Counted from the stretch's first letter, positions 46,150 to 55,268 are shown. The stretch is DNA of 64,000 bases from CAZKHG01 sp964552655 (GCA_964552655.1 CAZKHG010000009.1:1-64000); one strand, 5' to 3'. The notes: a model not told the origin generated them from the sequence alone. Made by a program: numbers and translations.

Positions 46150-46344
46150 AATACAAAGTGATTTAGTCCTTAAAATATTACATTTTAAATATCATTCAAC
46201 AATTATCTTAGACACCAACAAATAGCAAATGTTACAACCTGATTGTAATCAAATTTTTTAAAAACTTTTTTATATAATATTGAATATTAAATTTTAAAAA
46301 ATTTACGTCCCTATCATTAACCAGTTTTCAGGAATCTTGTCTGG

Positions 46345-47187
46345 CTATTTAATCATCTTGTACAACAGTTTTATCTCATCTGCCCATTTACTCTCATCCG
46401 GGGTTTCCAGTATCAATGGCATATCGTCGAACCGGCTATCGTTCATTATCAGCTCAAAAACTGTCTTACCTAAAAACCCTTTATCAATACTCTCGTGTCT
46501 GTCAACTTTTGTGGCCAACTCTTTTTTTGAATCGTTTAAGTGCATCCCTTTTAGGTATTTGAACCCTATAATGCTATCAAACTGATCGAATGTTTTTTTA
46601 AAACCTTCGGGAGTTTTAATATCATACCCAGAGGTATATGCATGGCAGGTATCTAAACATACGCCAACTCTGCTTTTATCTTCAACCAAATCAATAATGA
46701 ATTTGAGCTGTTCAAATGCATAGCCCAAATTACTTCCTTGGCCTGATGTGTTTTCTATCACTGCAGTTACTCCCTTGGTCTTATCCAGGGAAATATTTAT
46801 TGAATCCGCAATTATTTTAAGGGATTTTTCCTCCGTTGTTAATTTTAAATGGCTGCCCGGGTGAAAATTTAATCGATCTAGCCCCAGCTGCTCACACCGC
46901 TGCATCTCATCCAGAAAGGCTTCTCTCGATTTATTTAGTGGATCTTTCTCCGGGTGACCAAGGTTAATCAGGTAGCTGTCGTGGGGGAGAATCTGAAAAG
47001 GCGCATAACCATACTTAAGACAATTCTCTTTAAACTTTTCGATACTGGATTTCGAAAGTGGCGGGGCAACCCATTGCCGCTGATTCTTGGTGAATAATGC
47101 AAACGCTTTTGCTCCAATCGCGTTGGCATTAACGGGTGCGTTTTCAACACCTCCGGAAGCACTTACATGTGCACCAACATATTTCAT
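46345..47187 (-). CDS. nfo: Deoxyribonuclease IV (endonuclease IV)
   Basis: An AP endonuclease of base excision repair that cuts 5' of abasic sites using three zinc ions. The 280-residue TIM-barrel protein shows the metal-binding signatures: MKYVGAHVSASGG, NFHPGSH, VIENTSGQGSNLG, CLDTCHAYTSGYD, HLNDSK and the terminal ILETPDES. The length is normal and all zinc ligands appear to be in place. A -7 box lies 19 bases upstream. Confidence 0.97.
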   Translation of the reverse strand: MKYVGAHVSASGGVENAPVNANAIGAKAFALFTKNQRQWVAPPLSKSSIEKFKENCLKYGYAPFQILPHDSYLINLGHPEKDPLNKSREAFLDEMQRCEQLGLDRLNFHPGSHLKLTTEEKSLKIIADSINISLDKTKGVTAVIENTSGQGSNLGYAFEQLKFIIDLVEDKSRVGVCLDTCHAYTSGYDIKTPEGFKKTFDQFDSIIGFKYLKGMHLNDSKKELATKVDRHESIDKGFLGKTVFELIMNDSRFDDMPLILETPDESKWADEIKLLYKMIK

Positions 47188-47206
47188 TTTAGAATAAGTT
47201 AATGAA

Positions 47207-47214
47207 CAAATCTA
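47207..47214 (-). promoter_or_regulatory. -7 box TAGATTTG for nfo
   Basis: An exact TAnnTTTG match on the minus strand, 19 bases before the nfo ATG, in the gap shared with a divergent promoter. Confidence 0.5.
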
Positions 47215-47236
47215 AAGAAAATGGAAACATCATGGG

Positions 47237-47268
47237 TTGCTTTTAAGATATTTTAAGATATATATTTG
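47237..47268 (+). promoter_or_regulatory. Promoter TTG-N21-TATATTTG
   Basis: TTG (47237-47239) and TATATTTG (47261-47268) are 21 bases apart, fitting the Bacteroidota consensus, and lie 25 bases before the ATG at 47294. The in-frame TTG at 47237 is therefore a -33 box rather than a start codon. Confidence 0.65.
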
Positions 47269-47293
47269 TTCCATCATTGGAAAACAGAGAAAT

Positions 47294-47650
47294 ATGGGAA
47301 AAAATATATCCGGTAACTGGACATTTAACGAAGAGTTTGAATGTGGCATTGATAAGGGATTTGCTTTCATTACACAGAACAATGAACAACTTAACGGTTA
47401 TCTGGAATACGAAGAATTTATTGAGGGAGAGCCGCCGTTTAAAGTTATGCAGATGTTTTCCGGTACTATTAACGATAACAAAATTCATTTAGTTGGTATT
47501 GGAGTAACCAATCAAAACGGAGAATCAATTCCTGATTATAACCTAGATACTCTTGAGGGGGTTTTAACTTATGAAGGAAAGATTGTTGGACACAGTTTTG
47601 ATTGCAACGATATTTGCGGTGTTTTTGTAATGGAACGAATGATTGAATAA
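47294..47650 (+). CDS. Conserved-looking small protein of unknown function
   Basis: A 118-residue cytoplasmic protein without signal peptide. The pattern of short beta-strands (ISGNWTFNEEFECGIDKG, LNGYLEYEEFIEG, FSGTINDNKIHLVG, LEGVLTYEGKIVGHSFD) suggests a small lipocalin-like or beta-barrel fold, with two cysteines near the end (CNDIC). I recognise no family name. It has its own consensus promoter, supporting a real gene. The following U32 gene has a separate -7 box beginning just after this stop. Confidence 0.65.
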   Translation: MGKNISGNWTFNEEFECGIDKGFAFITQNNEQLNGYLEYEEFIEGEPPFKVMQMFSGTINDNKIHLVGIGVTNQNGESIPDYNLDTLEGVLTYEGKIVGHSFDCNDICGVFVMERMIE

Positions 47651-47654
47651 TCCC

Positions 47655-47662
47655 TATCTTTG
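47655..47662 (+). promoter_or_regulatory. -7 box TATCTTTG for the U32 gene
   Basis: An exact TAnnTTTG match 19 bases before ATG 47682. It rules out the longer in-frame start at 47643. Confidence 0.5.
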
Positions 47663-47681
47663 CTCCTTAACTTTTTTATTG

Positions 47682-48935
47682 ATGCCAAAGCCCTCTGATA
47701 TCGAAATAATGGCTCCTGCTGGGAACTTTGAATCGTTAATGGCCGCAATTCAGGGTGGTGCAAATTCTGTCTATTTTGGAGTAGGAATCCTGAACATGAG
47801 GGCAAAATCATCTGCCAATTTTACAATTGTTGATATTCCTGAAATTGTTCGCATTTCGAAAGAAAACAACATTCGTACCTATCTTACTGTAAACACTATT
47901 CTTTACGATCAGGATATTGAATCCATGCATCAGATAATTGATGCTGCGGCTAAAGCGGGAGTTACGGCAATAATTGCATCCGATCAGGCTGCAATTTTCT
48001 ATGCCCGCAAACAAGGTGTTGAAGTACACTTATCTACACAGCTGAATATCAGCAATACGGAATCATTAAAATTCTATGCCCAGTGGGCCGATGTTGCTGT
48101 TCTTGCCAGGGAGCTGTCCCTTGAACAGGTTGCTGAGATATCAAAAAATATTGACGAACATAATATTATCGGACCATCAGGTCAAAAGATAAAACTTGAG
48201 CTTTTTGCGCACGGGGCTTTGTGTATGGCTATTTCAGGCAAATGCTATTTGAGTTTGCATGAAGCAAACTCATCGGCAAACAGAGGGGCTTGCCTGCAGA
48301 TTTGCAGAAGATCTTATAATGCTACAGACAACGAAACCGGTGCCCAGCTAGAGATCAACAATGAGTACATTATGTCGCCAAAGGATTTGTGTACAATAAA
48401 TTTCCTCAATAAAATTTTAGATGCCGGCGTTCGTGTCCTGAAACTTGAGGGTCGTGCCCGTTCTCCTGAGTACGTTAAAACCGTAACCAAATGCTACCGA
48501 GAGGCTGTAACTGCCATATTTGAAGGAACTTACACCCAAACTAAAATCGATGAGTGGATGGCTAGATTATCAACTGTTTACAATCGAGGTTTTTGGGATG
48601 GTTACTATCTTGGTCGTCGTTTGGGCGAATGGAGCCATGTTTACGGCAGCGTGGCAACCGAAAAAAAACTATATGTTGGAAAAATTACAAACTTTTTTTC
48701 CAATCTTGGAGTGGCAGAGGTTTTGGTTGAGGCAAATGAATTGTACTTAAACGATAAAATTCTTATAATTGGTCCTACCACGGGCCTTCTTGATGAAGTG
48801 GTAAATGAAATAAGGGTTGATGAAAAACCTGCAGAATTCTCACCCAAAGGGGTTCGGTGTTCTATCCCTGTTACATCGCCCGTTAGACGGTCGGATAAAC
48901 TTTATCGAATCATAAAAACAGCTCAAAATCAATGA
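47682..48935 (+). CDS. U32 family protein, TrhP-like tRNA uridine-34 hydroxylation enzyme
   Basis: A 417-residue member of the U32 'peptidase' family. It begins IEIMAPAGNFESLMAAIQGGA, the family signature, and holds four clustered cysteines (HGALCMAISGKCYLS ... GACLQICRR) expected to bind an iron-sulfur cluster, followed by the DLCTINFL and LKLEGRARSPEYV blocks. E. coli YegQ/TrhP in this family makes 5-hydroxyuridine at tRNA position 34 with prephenate. Other U32 groups include RlhA and UbiU/V, so the exact role is likely but not certain. The start follows a -7 box. Confidence 0.88.
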   Translation: MPKPSDIEIMAPAGNFESLMAAIQGGANSVYFGVGILNMRAKSSANFTIVDIPEIVRISKENNIRTYLTVNTILYDQDIESMHQIIDAAAKAGVTAIIASDQAAIFYARKQGVEVHLSTQLNISNTESLKFYAQWADVAVLARELSLEQVAEISKNIDEHNIIGPSGQKIKLELFAHGALCMAISGKCYLSLHEANSSANRGACLQICRRSYNATDNETGAQLEINNEYIMSPKDLCTINFLNKILDAGVRVLKLEGRARSPEYVKTVTKCYREAVTAIFEGTYTQTKIDEWMARLSTVYNRGFWDGYYLGRRLGEWSHVYGSVATEKKLYVGKITNFFSNLGVAEVLVEANELYLNDKILIIGPTTGLLDEVVNEIRVDEKPAEFSPKGVRCSIPVTSPVRRSDKLYRIIKTAQNQ

Positions 48936-48970
48936 TTAACTCGAGTTCATAAAAATATGATAAATTAGAA

Positions 48971-48978
48971 TATCTTTG
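48971..48978 (+). promoter_or_regulatory. -7 box TATCTTTG for the DUF4254-GT9 pair
   Basis: An exact TAnnTTTG match 42 bases before the DUF4254 start. No clear -33 element. Confidence 0.45.
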
Positions 48979-49020
48979 CCCAACAGTTAAAATACCAATG
49001 TTTTAAAAAACAAATTTAAT

Positions 49021-49632
49021 ATGATAAAATTCGCGGACCTTTGTAATAAAATATTTTGGGAAAGTACACTCCATTATCACATTAAGGACGATGTTGATGC
49101 CAATCCAGAAATTCCATATGAGCCAGGTACAATAGAATTTTCTCTTTTTTCCAAAAACTGGATAGATGCCGTTCAATGGCATCTGGAAGATATTATCAGG
49201 GAACCATCAATAGATCCTGTTACCGCCCTTCAAATCAAGCGAAGAATTGATAAATCCAACCAAGATAGAACTGATCTGGTTGAAATGATTGACAGCTACT
49301 TTCTTGAGAAGTTCAAAAACACCACCCCGTCTGCCAGCGCCACCATTAATACGGAAAGTCCTGCATGGGCAATTGATAGGCTATCAATTCTGGCGCTTAA
49401 AATATACCACATGCAACAGGAGGTTGTGAGAAAAGATGCAGGTTCTGAGCATATTGCCAAGTGCCAAAACAGGCTGGTTGTTTTGCTCGATCAAAAAGAG
49501 GATTTATCAACTGCTATTGACCAGTTGCTCGGCGATATAGAATCGGGGAAAAAATATATGAAAGTATATAAGCAGATGAAGATGTATAACGACCCCGCTC
49601 TAAATCCGGTACTCTACGCTCAAAAAAAATAA
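49021..49632 (+). CDS. DUF4254 family protein
   Basis: A 203-residue, mostly helical cytoplasmic protein matching the DUF4254 family of Bacteroidota (TLHYHIKDDVDANPEIPYE; RIDKSNQDRTDLVEMID). The family has no established function but is regularly encoded next to a family 9 glycosyltransferase, as here. The stop codon overlaps the start of that gene (TAATG), implying coupled translation and possibly a physical partner in lipopolysaccharide assembly. Confidence 0.88.
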   Translation: MIKFADLCNKIFWESTLHYHIKDDVDANPEIPYEPGTIEFSLFSKNWIDAVQWHLEDIIREPSIDPVTALQIKRRIDKSNQDRTDLVEMIDSYFLEKFKNTTPSASATINTESPAWAIDRLSILALKIYHMQQEVVRKDAGSEHIAKCQNRLVVLLDQKEDLSTAIDQLLGDIESGKKYMKVYKQMKMYNDPALNPVLYAQKK

Positions 49633-50675
49633 TGTCAACCTCAAAACCAAAAAAAATACTGGTTATACGTCTCAGCGCAATAGGCGATGTTGCAATGGCT
49701 GTTCCGGTTCTTTGGTCTTTTGTCTCATCAGAAAAGAATATAGATATTACACTGGTCTCCCAGGGCTTTGCTAAAGATTTTATTAAAAATATTCCCAACC
49801 TTTCCTTTTTTGAAGCCGATCTTAAGGGCCGTCACAAAGGGTTGCTGGGCCTTTTTCAGCTTTACATTGATCTAAAAAAAGCAGGTAAGTGGGATATAAT
49901 TATTGATTTACATGATGTTATAAGAACAAAATTTCTCAGGGTGCTCTTTTCCTTAACCTCTTCTAAAATTACGAAAATCGACAAAGGGAGAAAAGAAAAA
50001 CAAGCGCTCACCCGAATTTCAAATAAAATTTTTAAACAACTTGATACGACCATAAGTCGTTACTATAAAGCATTTTTTGATGCGGGTTTTGAATTTAAAA
50101 TTCAATTTGATTATATCTTTACAAAAGCAGTTCTTAACGAAAAGATTTTAAATATTACTGGACCAAAAGTGCAGCAATGGGTTGGTATCGCCCCCTTTGC
50201 CAAACACCGTGGAAAAATTTACCCGTTAAATCTCATCGAAGTAGTCCTACAAAAATTATCTTCCACTGCAAACATTAAAATGTTTTTCTTTGGCGGAGGT
50301 GGAAACGAGCAGGAAATATTGGAATCCTGGGAGAAAAAATACTCCAATTCAATTTCACTCGCCAGAAAACTATCAATTGAAGAAGAATTAAAGGTTATAT
50401 CAAATCTTGATGTTATGTTGGCGATGGATTCTGCCAATATGCATTTTGCATCTCTGGTCAACACCCCGGTAATCAGCATCTGGGGAGCAACACATCCTTA
50501 TGCTGGTTTTTATGGGTGGAACCAAGACCCTGCTCATGCCATTCAGGTTGATTTGCCATGTCGTCCATGTTCAATATATGGCAATAAACCTTGCTTCAGA
50601 AAAGACTATGCGTGTTTAAACAACATCTCCCCAGATTCGGTTTTATCAAAGATTTTCGCTGAGATTTTTCACTAA
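49632..50675 (+). CDS. Glycosyltransferase family 9 (LPS heptosyltransferase-like)
   Basis: A 347-residue GT-B enzyme of the heptosyltransferase family. It begins KILVIRLSAIGDVAMAVPVL, the family signature, and has the C-terminal sugar-nucleotide site MAMDSANMHFASLVNTPVIS and the block WGATHPYAGFYGW. It presumably adds a heptose or similar sugar to the lipid A core on the cytoplasmic face. A cysteine-rich end (LPCRPCSIYGNKPC) is common in Bacteroidota relatives. Coupled to the upstream DUF4254 gene. Confidence 0.93.
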   Translation: MSTSKPKKILVIRLSAIGDVAMAVPVLWSFVSSEKNIDITLVSQGFAKDFIKNIPNLSFFEADLKGRHKGLLGLFQLYIDLKKAGKWDIIIDLHDVIRTKFLRVLFSLTSSKITKIDKGRKEKQALTRISNKIFKQLDTTISRYYKAFFDAGFEFKIQFDYIFTKAVLNEKILNITGPKVQQWVGIAPFAKHRGKIYPLNLIEVVLQKLSSTANIKMFFFGGGGNEQEILESWEKKYSNSISLARKLSIEEELKVISNLDVMLAMDSANMHFASLVNTPVISIWGATHPYAGFYGWNQDPAHAIQVDLPCRPCSIYGNKPCFRKDYACLNNISPDSVLSKIFAEIFH

Positions 50676-50700
50676 TTTATTTATTATCCGAATTTGTAAC

Positions 50701-50731
50701 TTGATTGGCTAATAGGATAATACTATTTTTG
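50701..50731 (+). promoter_or_regulatory. Promoter TTG-N20-TATTTTTG of the yitT-rsgA run
   Basis: TTG (50701-50703) and TATTTTTG (50724-50731) are 20 bases apart, a textbook Bacteroidota spacing, and end 25 bases before the YitT start codon. The four genes that follow are separated by only 3-15 bases and are probably one operon. Confidence 0.65.
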
Positions 50732-50756
50732 CCATCCAATCAATATTGTTTTAAAG

Positions 50757-51668
50757 ATGAGCTACCTGATAAAAGAAAAACCATTTAGCAAAGAGTGGTT
50801 TAAATCATATTTTCTAATAATTATTGGTGCGTTTATCCTTGCGGCGGGCTTTGTTCTTTTTATAGACCCGCATAAAATTGCACCAGGGGGCGTTTATGGG
50901 ATCGGCATCATTACCCATTATCTGACCAAGGGTTTGTTTGCCTGGGCTCCCGAAGGATTACCAATTGGCACAATTGGCCTGGTGCTAAATATTCCTCTTA
51001 CCATAATTGGTATTAAAATTCTTGGTCCACGGTTTGGGGTTAAAACGGTAATCGGTTTTGTCCTCTCCTCCTTTTTTATCGATACGCTGCACCTGTTATT
51101 AGGGTATGAGCCGCTCGTTGACGATCCTTTACTTTCTTCAATTTTTGGCGGTGTGCTGGTTGGTTTTGGCCTTGGTTTGATCTTTAAATCCAAAGCCACC
51201 AGTGGTGGCTCTGATATTATAGCAATGGTAATTGCAAAATATACCCGCCTGCCACTTGGGCAACTTATGATCTATGTTGACTCAACTATTGTTTTACTTG
51301 CTTTGCTTGCTTTTCAGGATTGGAAAATCCCATTATATTCCTGGGTGGTTATTTACATAACCGGTAAGGTAATTGACATGACGCTTCAGGGAGTTAGCTA
51401 CGATAAAGCGTTATTCATTATCTCCGATAAGTACGATGAAATAAGGGATAAAATAATAAATGATATTGAGCGGGGCGGAACTGTTATTCACGCCCACGGG
51501 ATGTATAAGGGGCAAGAGAAAAAAGTTATCTTCACCAATGTCAATCGCCGAGAAGTTCACATGTTAAAGGATTTCATTGAGGAAATTGATCCTAACGCAT
51601 TTATTACGGTTATTGATGCAAATGAAATATTAGGCAATGGCTTTAAACCAATTCAACGCGAAATATAA
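50757..51668 (+). CDS. YitT family membrane protein (DUF2179)
   Basis: A 303-residue protein with five or six membrane helices in the first 210 residues (FLIIIGAFILAAGFVLFIDPHKIAPGG is the family start; GGSDIIAMVIAKY follows) and a cytoplasmic C-terminal DUF2179 domain (HAHGMYKGQEKKVIF). The family is widespread and its transport substrate unknown. It heads a compact run with rsgA, an AIM24-like gene and mnmH. Confidence 0.92.
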   Translation: MSYLIKEKPFSKEWFKSYFLIIIGAFILAAGFVLFIDPHKIAPGGVYGIGIITHYLTKGLFAWAPEGLPIGTIGLVLNIPLTIIGIKILGPRFGVKTVIGFVLSSFFIDTLHLLLGYEPLVDDPLLSSIFGGVLVGFGLGLIFKSKATSGGSDIIAMVIAKYTRLPLGQLMIYVDSTIVLLALLAFQDWKIPLYSWVVIYITGKVIDMTLQGVSYDKALFIISDKYDEIRDKIINDIERGGTVIHAHGMYKGQEKKVIFTNVNRREVHMLKDFIEEIDPNAFITVIDANEILGNGFKPIQREI

Positions 51669-51683
51669 TCATTTAATTACTTG

Positions 51684-52610
51684 ATGAACACAGGAATAGT
51701 TATTAAAGCAGCCGGAAGCTGGTATTATGTTCAGGATAATAATGGCTTCAAATTTCAATGTTCAATCAAGGGAAAATTGCGTCTGAAAGGTGTAAAAACA
51801 ACAAATATTATTACCGTTGGGGATATAGTTGACTTTGAAGCTGATGAAAAAGGTGTTGGCGTTATTAGCCTTGTTCATGAACGAAAAAACTATATTATCA
51901 GAAAGGCTTCAAACCTATCGCGAGAGTCTCACATAATCGCTGCAAATATAGATCAGACCATGTTAATTGTAACCGTTGAGTTTCCGGAAACATCTCTTGG
52001 TTTCATAGATCGTTACCTGGTTACGGCGGAGGCTTATCGTATTCCCGTGGTGCTTGTTTTTAATAAAATTGATCTTTTCAAGGATAAGTTTTCTGAAAAA
52101 CTTAACAACTATATTTCAATATATGAGAATATAGGCTACAAGTGCCTTAAGGTTTCTGCCAAAACTAATGAAAACATTGATCAGCTAAAAGAAATATTAC
52201 ACAACAAAATAAGTCTTTTTTCAGGGAATTCAGGGGTGGGAAAATCTCACCTTATCAACAAAGTTGAACTCGGTTTGAATCTTAAAACCGAACAAATTTC
52301 CCTATACCATCTAAAGGGGAAACATACTACCACGTTTAGCGAAATGTTTAGTTTACAAGGTGGCGGATATATAATTGATACACCGGGTATTAAAGGTTTC
52401 GGATTAATTGATATCGATAAAAACGAACTATATCATTTTTTCCCAGAGTTTTTTAATTTGTCTAAAAATTGTCGTTTTTATAATTGCACACATATCCACG
52501 AGCCGGGTTGTGCTATCATAAATGCTTTTGAATCTGGGGCAATAAGTGAAAGCAGGTACGCCAGTTATGTTAATATTTATAATGATGAAAATCAAAAGTA
52601 TCGAACATAA
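51684..52610 (+). CDS. rsgA: Ribosome small-subunit biogenesis GTPase RsgA
   Basis: A circularly permuted GTPase that checks late 30S assembly. An OB fold occupies about residues 1-75. The GTPase motifs come in permuted order, NKID (G4) before GNSGVGKS (G1) and DTPG (G3), and a C-terminal zinc site is seen as CRFYNCTHIHEPGC. The 308-residue length is normal. The ATG at 51684 was chosen over the adjacent TTG at 51681. It lies 15 bases after the YitT gene. Confidence 0.97.
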   Translation: MNTGIVIKAAGSWYYVQDNNGFKFQCSIKGKLRLKGVKTTNIITVGDIVDFEADEKGVGVISLVHERKNYIIRKASNLSRESHIIAANIDQTMLIVTVEFPETSLGFIDRYLVTAEAYRIPVVLVFNKIDLFKDKFSEKLNNYISIYENIGYKCLKVSAKTNENIDQLKEILHNKISLFSGNSGVGKSHLINKVELGLNLKTEQISLYHLKGKHTTTFSEMFSLQGGGYIIDTPGIKGFGLIDIDKNELYHFFPEFFNLSKNCRFYNCTHIHEPGCAIINAFESGAISESRYASYVNIYNDENQKYRT

Positions 52611-52621
52611 TCATATCAATA

Positions 52622-53389
52622 ATGAAATCACACGAAATTGACTACAAAATCATTGGGGAATCTATTCAATTGGTCGAGATTGAACTTGATCCCGGGGAAA
52701 CCGTAATCGCAGAAGCCGGTGCTATGGTTTACATGGAGGATGGAATCCGTTTTGAAACCCGACTTGGAGATGGCTCTGAGCCAAACAAGGGGCTAATGGG
52801 AAAGCTTTTATCTGCTGGTGCGCGCGCATTAACAGGGGAATCATTATTTATGACTCATTTTACAAATCAGGGACTTGGGAAAAAAAGAGTTGCCTTTTCT
52901 GCTCCCTACCCAGGAACAGTTATTCCAATTGATTTGGCTAAGGTCGGGGGCGAACTGGTGGTTCAAAAAGATGGTTTCCTTTGTGCTGCAATGGGAACAA
53001 AGGTCACTTTACGATTTAACCGAAAAATTGGCGCTGGGCTGGTTGGTGGCGAAGGATTTATTCTTCAATCGCTTCAAGGCGATGGACGGGCTTTTGTTCA
53101 TGCTGGTGGCACTGTAATTGAGCGCTATCTTAACAACGAAACCCTAAGAATTGATACTGGTTGTATTGTAGCTTTTGAACCGCAAATTGATTTTGATGTT
53201 GAAACTACGGGGAGTTTAAAAAGTATGGTGTTTGGTGGCGAGGGTTTATTTTTAGCAACTCTTCGGGGTAATGGTCGAATTTGGTTGCAGTCGATGCCCA
53301 TCAGAAAGCTGATTCAGGTTTTAGCGCCTTATGGAAAAAACAGCGGGAAAGAAAGTAATTCAATTTTAGGCAGCTTTCTTGAAAGTTAG
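52622..53389 (+). CDS. AIM24/TIGR00266 family protein
   Basis: A 255-residue beta-rich protein of the AIM24 family (TRAP-like beta-helix/sandwich fold): VEIELDPGETVIAEAGAMVYM at the N-terminus, LVGGEGFILQSLQGDGRAFVHAGG in the middle and VFGGEGLFLATLRGNGRIWLQSMP near the end. The fold resembles a repeated Gly-rich double-psi module. Homologues occur in mitochondria and many bacteria without a defined biochemical role. It starts 11 bases after rsgA and ends three bases before mnmH. Confidence 0.9.
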   Translation: MKSHEIDYKIIGESIQLVEIELDPGETVIAEAGAMVYMEDGIRFETRLGDGSEPNKGLMGKLLSAGARALTGESLFMTHFTNQGLGKKRVAFSAPYPGTVIPIDLAKVGGELVVQKDGFLCAAMGTKVTLRFNRKIGAGLVGGEGFILQSLQGDGRAFVHAGGTVIERYLNNETLRIDTGCIVAFEPQIDFDVETTGSLKSMVFGGEGLFLATLRGNGRIWLQSMPIRKLIQVLAPYGKNSGKESNSILGSFLES

Positions 53390-53392
53390 AGG

Positions 53393-54430
53393 ATGAGCAA
53401 ACCCCGTCAAATCGATATTAAAACATTTTTGGACGAACGGCATCGCGTCCCTGTTATTGATGTTCGCTCCCCTTCTGAATACAAAAAAGGGCATATTCCC
53501 GGATCGTACAATCTTCCATTGTTCTCTGATGATGAAAGAGCCATTGTTGGAACAAAATACACAAAAGAGGGTAGGTTTTCATCCGTTGTGGCCGGGTTGG
53601 GTTTTGTCGGTTCTAAATTGGAGCAAATTGTTAAAGATGTCAATGAAATAGCACCTTCTAAAAAAATTTTGGTCTATTGCTGGAGGGGGGGAATGAGAAG
53701 TGAAAGCGTTTCGTGGCTGTTAAATGTTGCTGGTTTAAATACACGAACCCTTATTGGCGGATATAAATCTTACCGGCAGTATCTGCGAAATTTTTTTAGA
53801 ACTCCCTTAAAATTAATTGTTCTGGGCGGAATGACTGGTAGTGGGAAAACAGAATTACTTAAAGAACTATCATTAAAAAATGAACAGGTTATAAACCTTG
53901 AAGAAATTGCCAACCATAAAGGTTCGGCCTTTGGTGCCATCGGTCAAAATCCACAACCGACAACCGAACAATTTGAAAATCTTCTTTTTGAAAAAATTAT
54001 CTCATTTCATTTAGAAAGGAGAATTTGGGTGGAAGATGAAAGCAAAAGCATTGGTACTATTTTTATTCCCGATGAAATTTTTTCTCAAATTTCTATCAGT
54101 CCTTGCGTGGTGATTGAAATACCTTATGAAACAAGAGTAAACCGACTAGTAAAAGAGTATTCCGATTGTGACTCAACCCTATTAATTAGTGCAATTGACC
54201 GAATTTCCAAAAAAATTGGTCACGACAATGCCCGGCTGGCAAAAAATGCTCTTATAAATGGCAACTTTCAAAAAGTGGTTGAATTGGTTTTGCTATACTA
54301 CGATAAGGCATATCGGTTTGGGGTAGAAAGCAAAAAAAATAAACCTTATGTTATAAGGTTTACTTCTGATAATCATGCATATAATGTAAATTCTTTAATT
54401 GAACTAATAGATTCCCACCGACAGGCTTAA
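53393..54430 (+). CDS. mnmH: tRNA 2-selenouridine synthase
   Basis: Replaces sulfur by selenium (through a geranylated intermediate) at the wobble 2-thiouridine of some tRNAs, using selenophosphate. An N-terminal rhodanese domain (VIDVRSPSEYKKGHIPG) carries the catalytic cysteine in YCWRGGMRS, and a C-terminal P-loop domain has GGMTGSGKTELL. The 345-residue length is normal and both active sites look intact. Selenophosphate synthase (selD) is not in the window. Confidence 0.95.
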   Translation: MSKPRQIDIKTFLDERHRVPVIDVRSPSEYKKGHIPGSYNLPLFSDDERAIVGTKYTKEGRFSSVVAGLGFVGSKLEQIVKDVNEIAPSKKILVYCWRGGMRSESVSWLLNVAGLNTRTLIGGYKSYRQYLRNFFRTPLKLIVLGGMTGSGKTELLKELSLKNEQVINLEEIANHKGSAFGAIGQNPQPTTEQFENLLFEKIISFHLERRIWVEDESKSIGTIFIPDEIFSQISISPCVVIEIPYETRVNRLVKEYSDCDSTLLISAIDRISKKIGHDNARLAKNALINGNFQKVVELVLLYYDKAYRFGVESKKNKPYVIRFTSDNHAYNVNSLIELIDSHRQA

Positions 54431-54437
54431 TCTTAAT

Positions 54438-55268
54438 CTAAGCCATTGCCGGGTTAATGCACATCACTGGAATTTTTGCATTATTTGCAATTACATATTG
54501 TTCCTGGGCACCAAATACATAATCTGTAAAATCTAAATTCCCGGAAGTCATTATTAGAATTAGATCTGCTTCAATATCTACTGCCAGCTTAATAATCTCA
54601 TCCTGAAAACTACTCCCCTTGGCTGAACTATGAATCTCATAGGGTATATTATGTGATTCAAGATGTTTTTTAGCAAAAGCAAGGTTATAGTTAACCTTTT
54701 TTTGCACTCCAGAATCAGCGGTGTTTGGGATGATGATATGAATTTTTGACCTAAACTGAGAGTGAACTTTTATTGCATATTGTAGCTTCGCTTTCTCATC
54801 AAAACTAAAATCCAGGGGCATAACCAGGTGTTCAAAAACTCTTTTATCCTTGGGTGCATCCTGAACAACTAGGAATGGTACGTTGGAGCCCTCAATAACC
54901 TTCAGGGCTTTGCTCCCTGTCAATTTTTGAACCCCCACTATGCCATGTGTTCCCATGATTACAATATCGGACTTACTTTCTGCGGCATGGTCGGTGATGG
55001 TGTGAAAAATACTGCCTTCCATTACAGTGGTTTTAACCTCAATCCCAAATTGTTCTTTTATTCTTTGGTATTCTGCTTTTAGTTTATCGGTGGCTTCTTT
55101 TTCAGTTAATTTATTTTTTGAGAATATCCCAGATGGTTCAACAACATGAATCAACTCAACCTGAAACTCCGCTCCAAGCGATCCTATTTTAATGGCGTAT
55201 TTTAGCGCGTTTTCTGCTACTGGCGTAAAATCCCAGGGAACAAGAAATCGAAATTTGATGTTTTCCAT
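54438..55268 (-). CDS. Tandem universal stress protein (UspA domains)
   Basis: A 276-residue cytoplasmic protein with two UspA-like domains (about residues 1-140 and 145-276). The first has the ATP-binding pattern GTHGIVGVQKLTGSKALKVI and the second a shortened one (MTSGNLDFTDYVFGAQEQYVI). Such tandem proteins are common in Bacteroidota and are linked to stress responses or to control of transporters. It is convergent with mnmH, with seven bases between the stops, and transcribed alone. Confidence 0.9.
   Translation of the reverse strand: MENIKFRFLVPWDFTPVAENALKYAIKIGSLGAEFQVELIHVVEPSGIFSKNKLTEKEATDKLKAEYQRIKEQFGIEVKTTVMEGSIFHTITDHAAESKSDIVIMGTHGIVGVQKLTGSKALKVIEGSNVPFLVVQDAPKDKRVFEHLVMPLDFSFDEKAKLQYAIKVHSQFRSKIHIIIPNTADSGVQKKVNYNLAFAKKHLESHNIPYEIHSSAKGSSFQDEIIKLAVDIEADLILIMTSGNLDFTDYVFGAQEQYVIANNAKIPVMCINPAMA

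Noticed and set aside
46122..46344. AT-rich gap as an origin or regulatory array
   Set aside because: Only A/T-rich inverted repeats and one candidate -7 box are visible; there are no DnaA boxes or iterated motifs.
47237..47293. Longer start (TTG at 47237) for the small unknown gene
   Set aside because: The TTG coincides with the -33 element of a good promoter whose -7 box lies within the extension.
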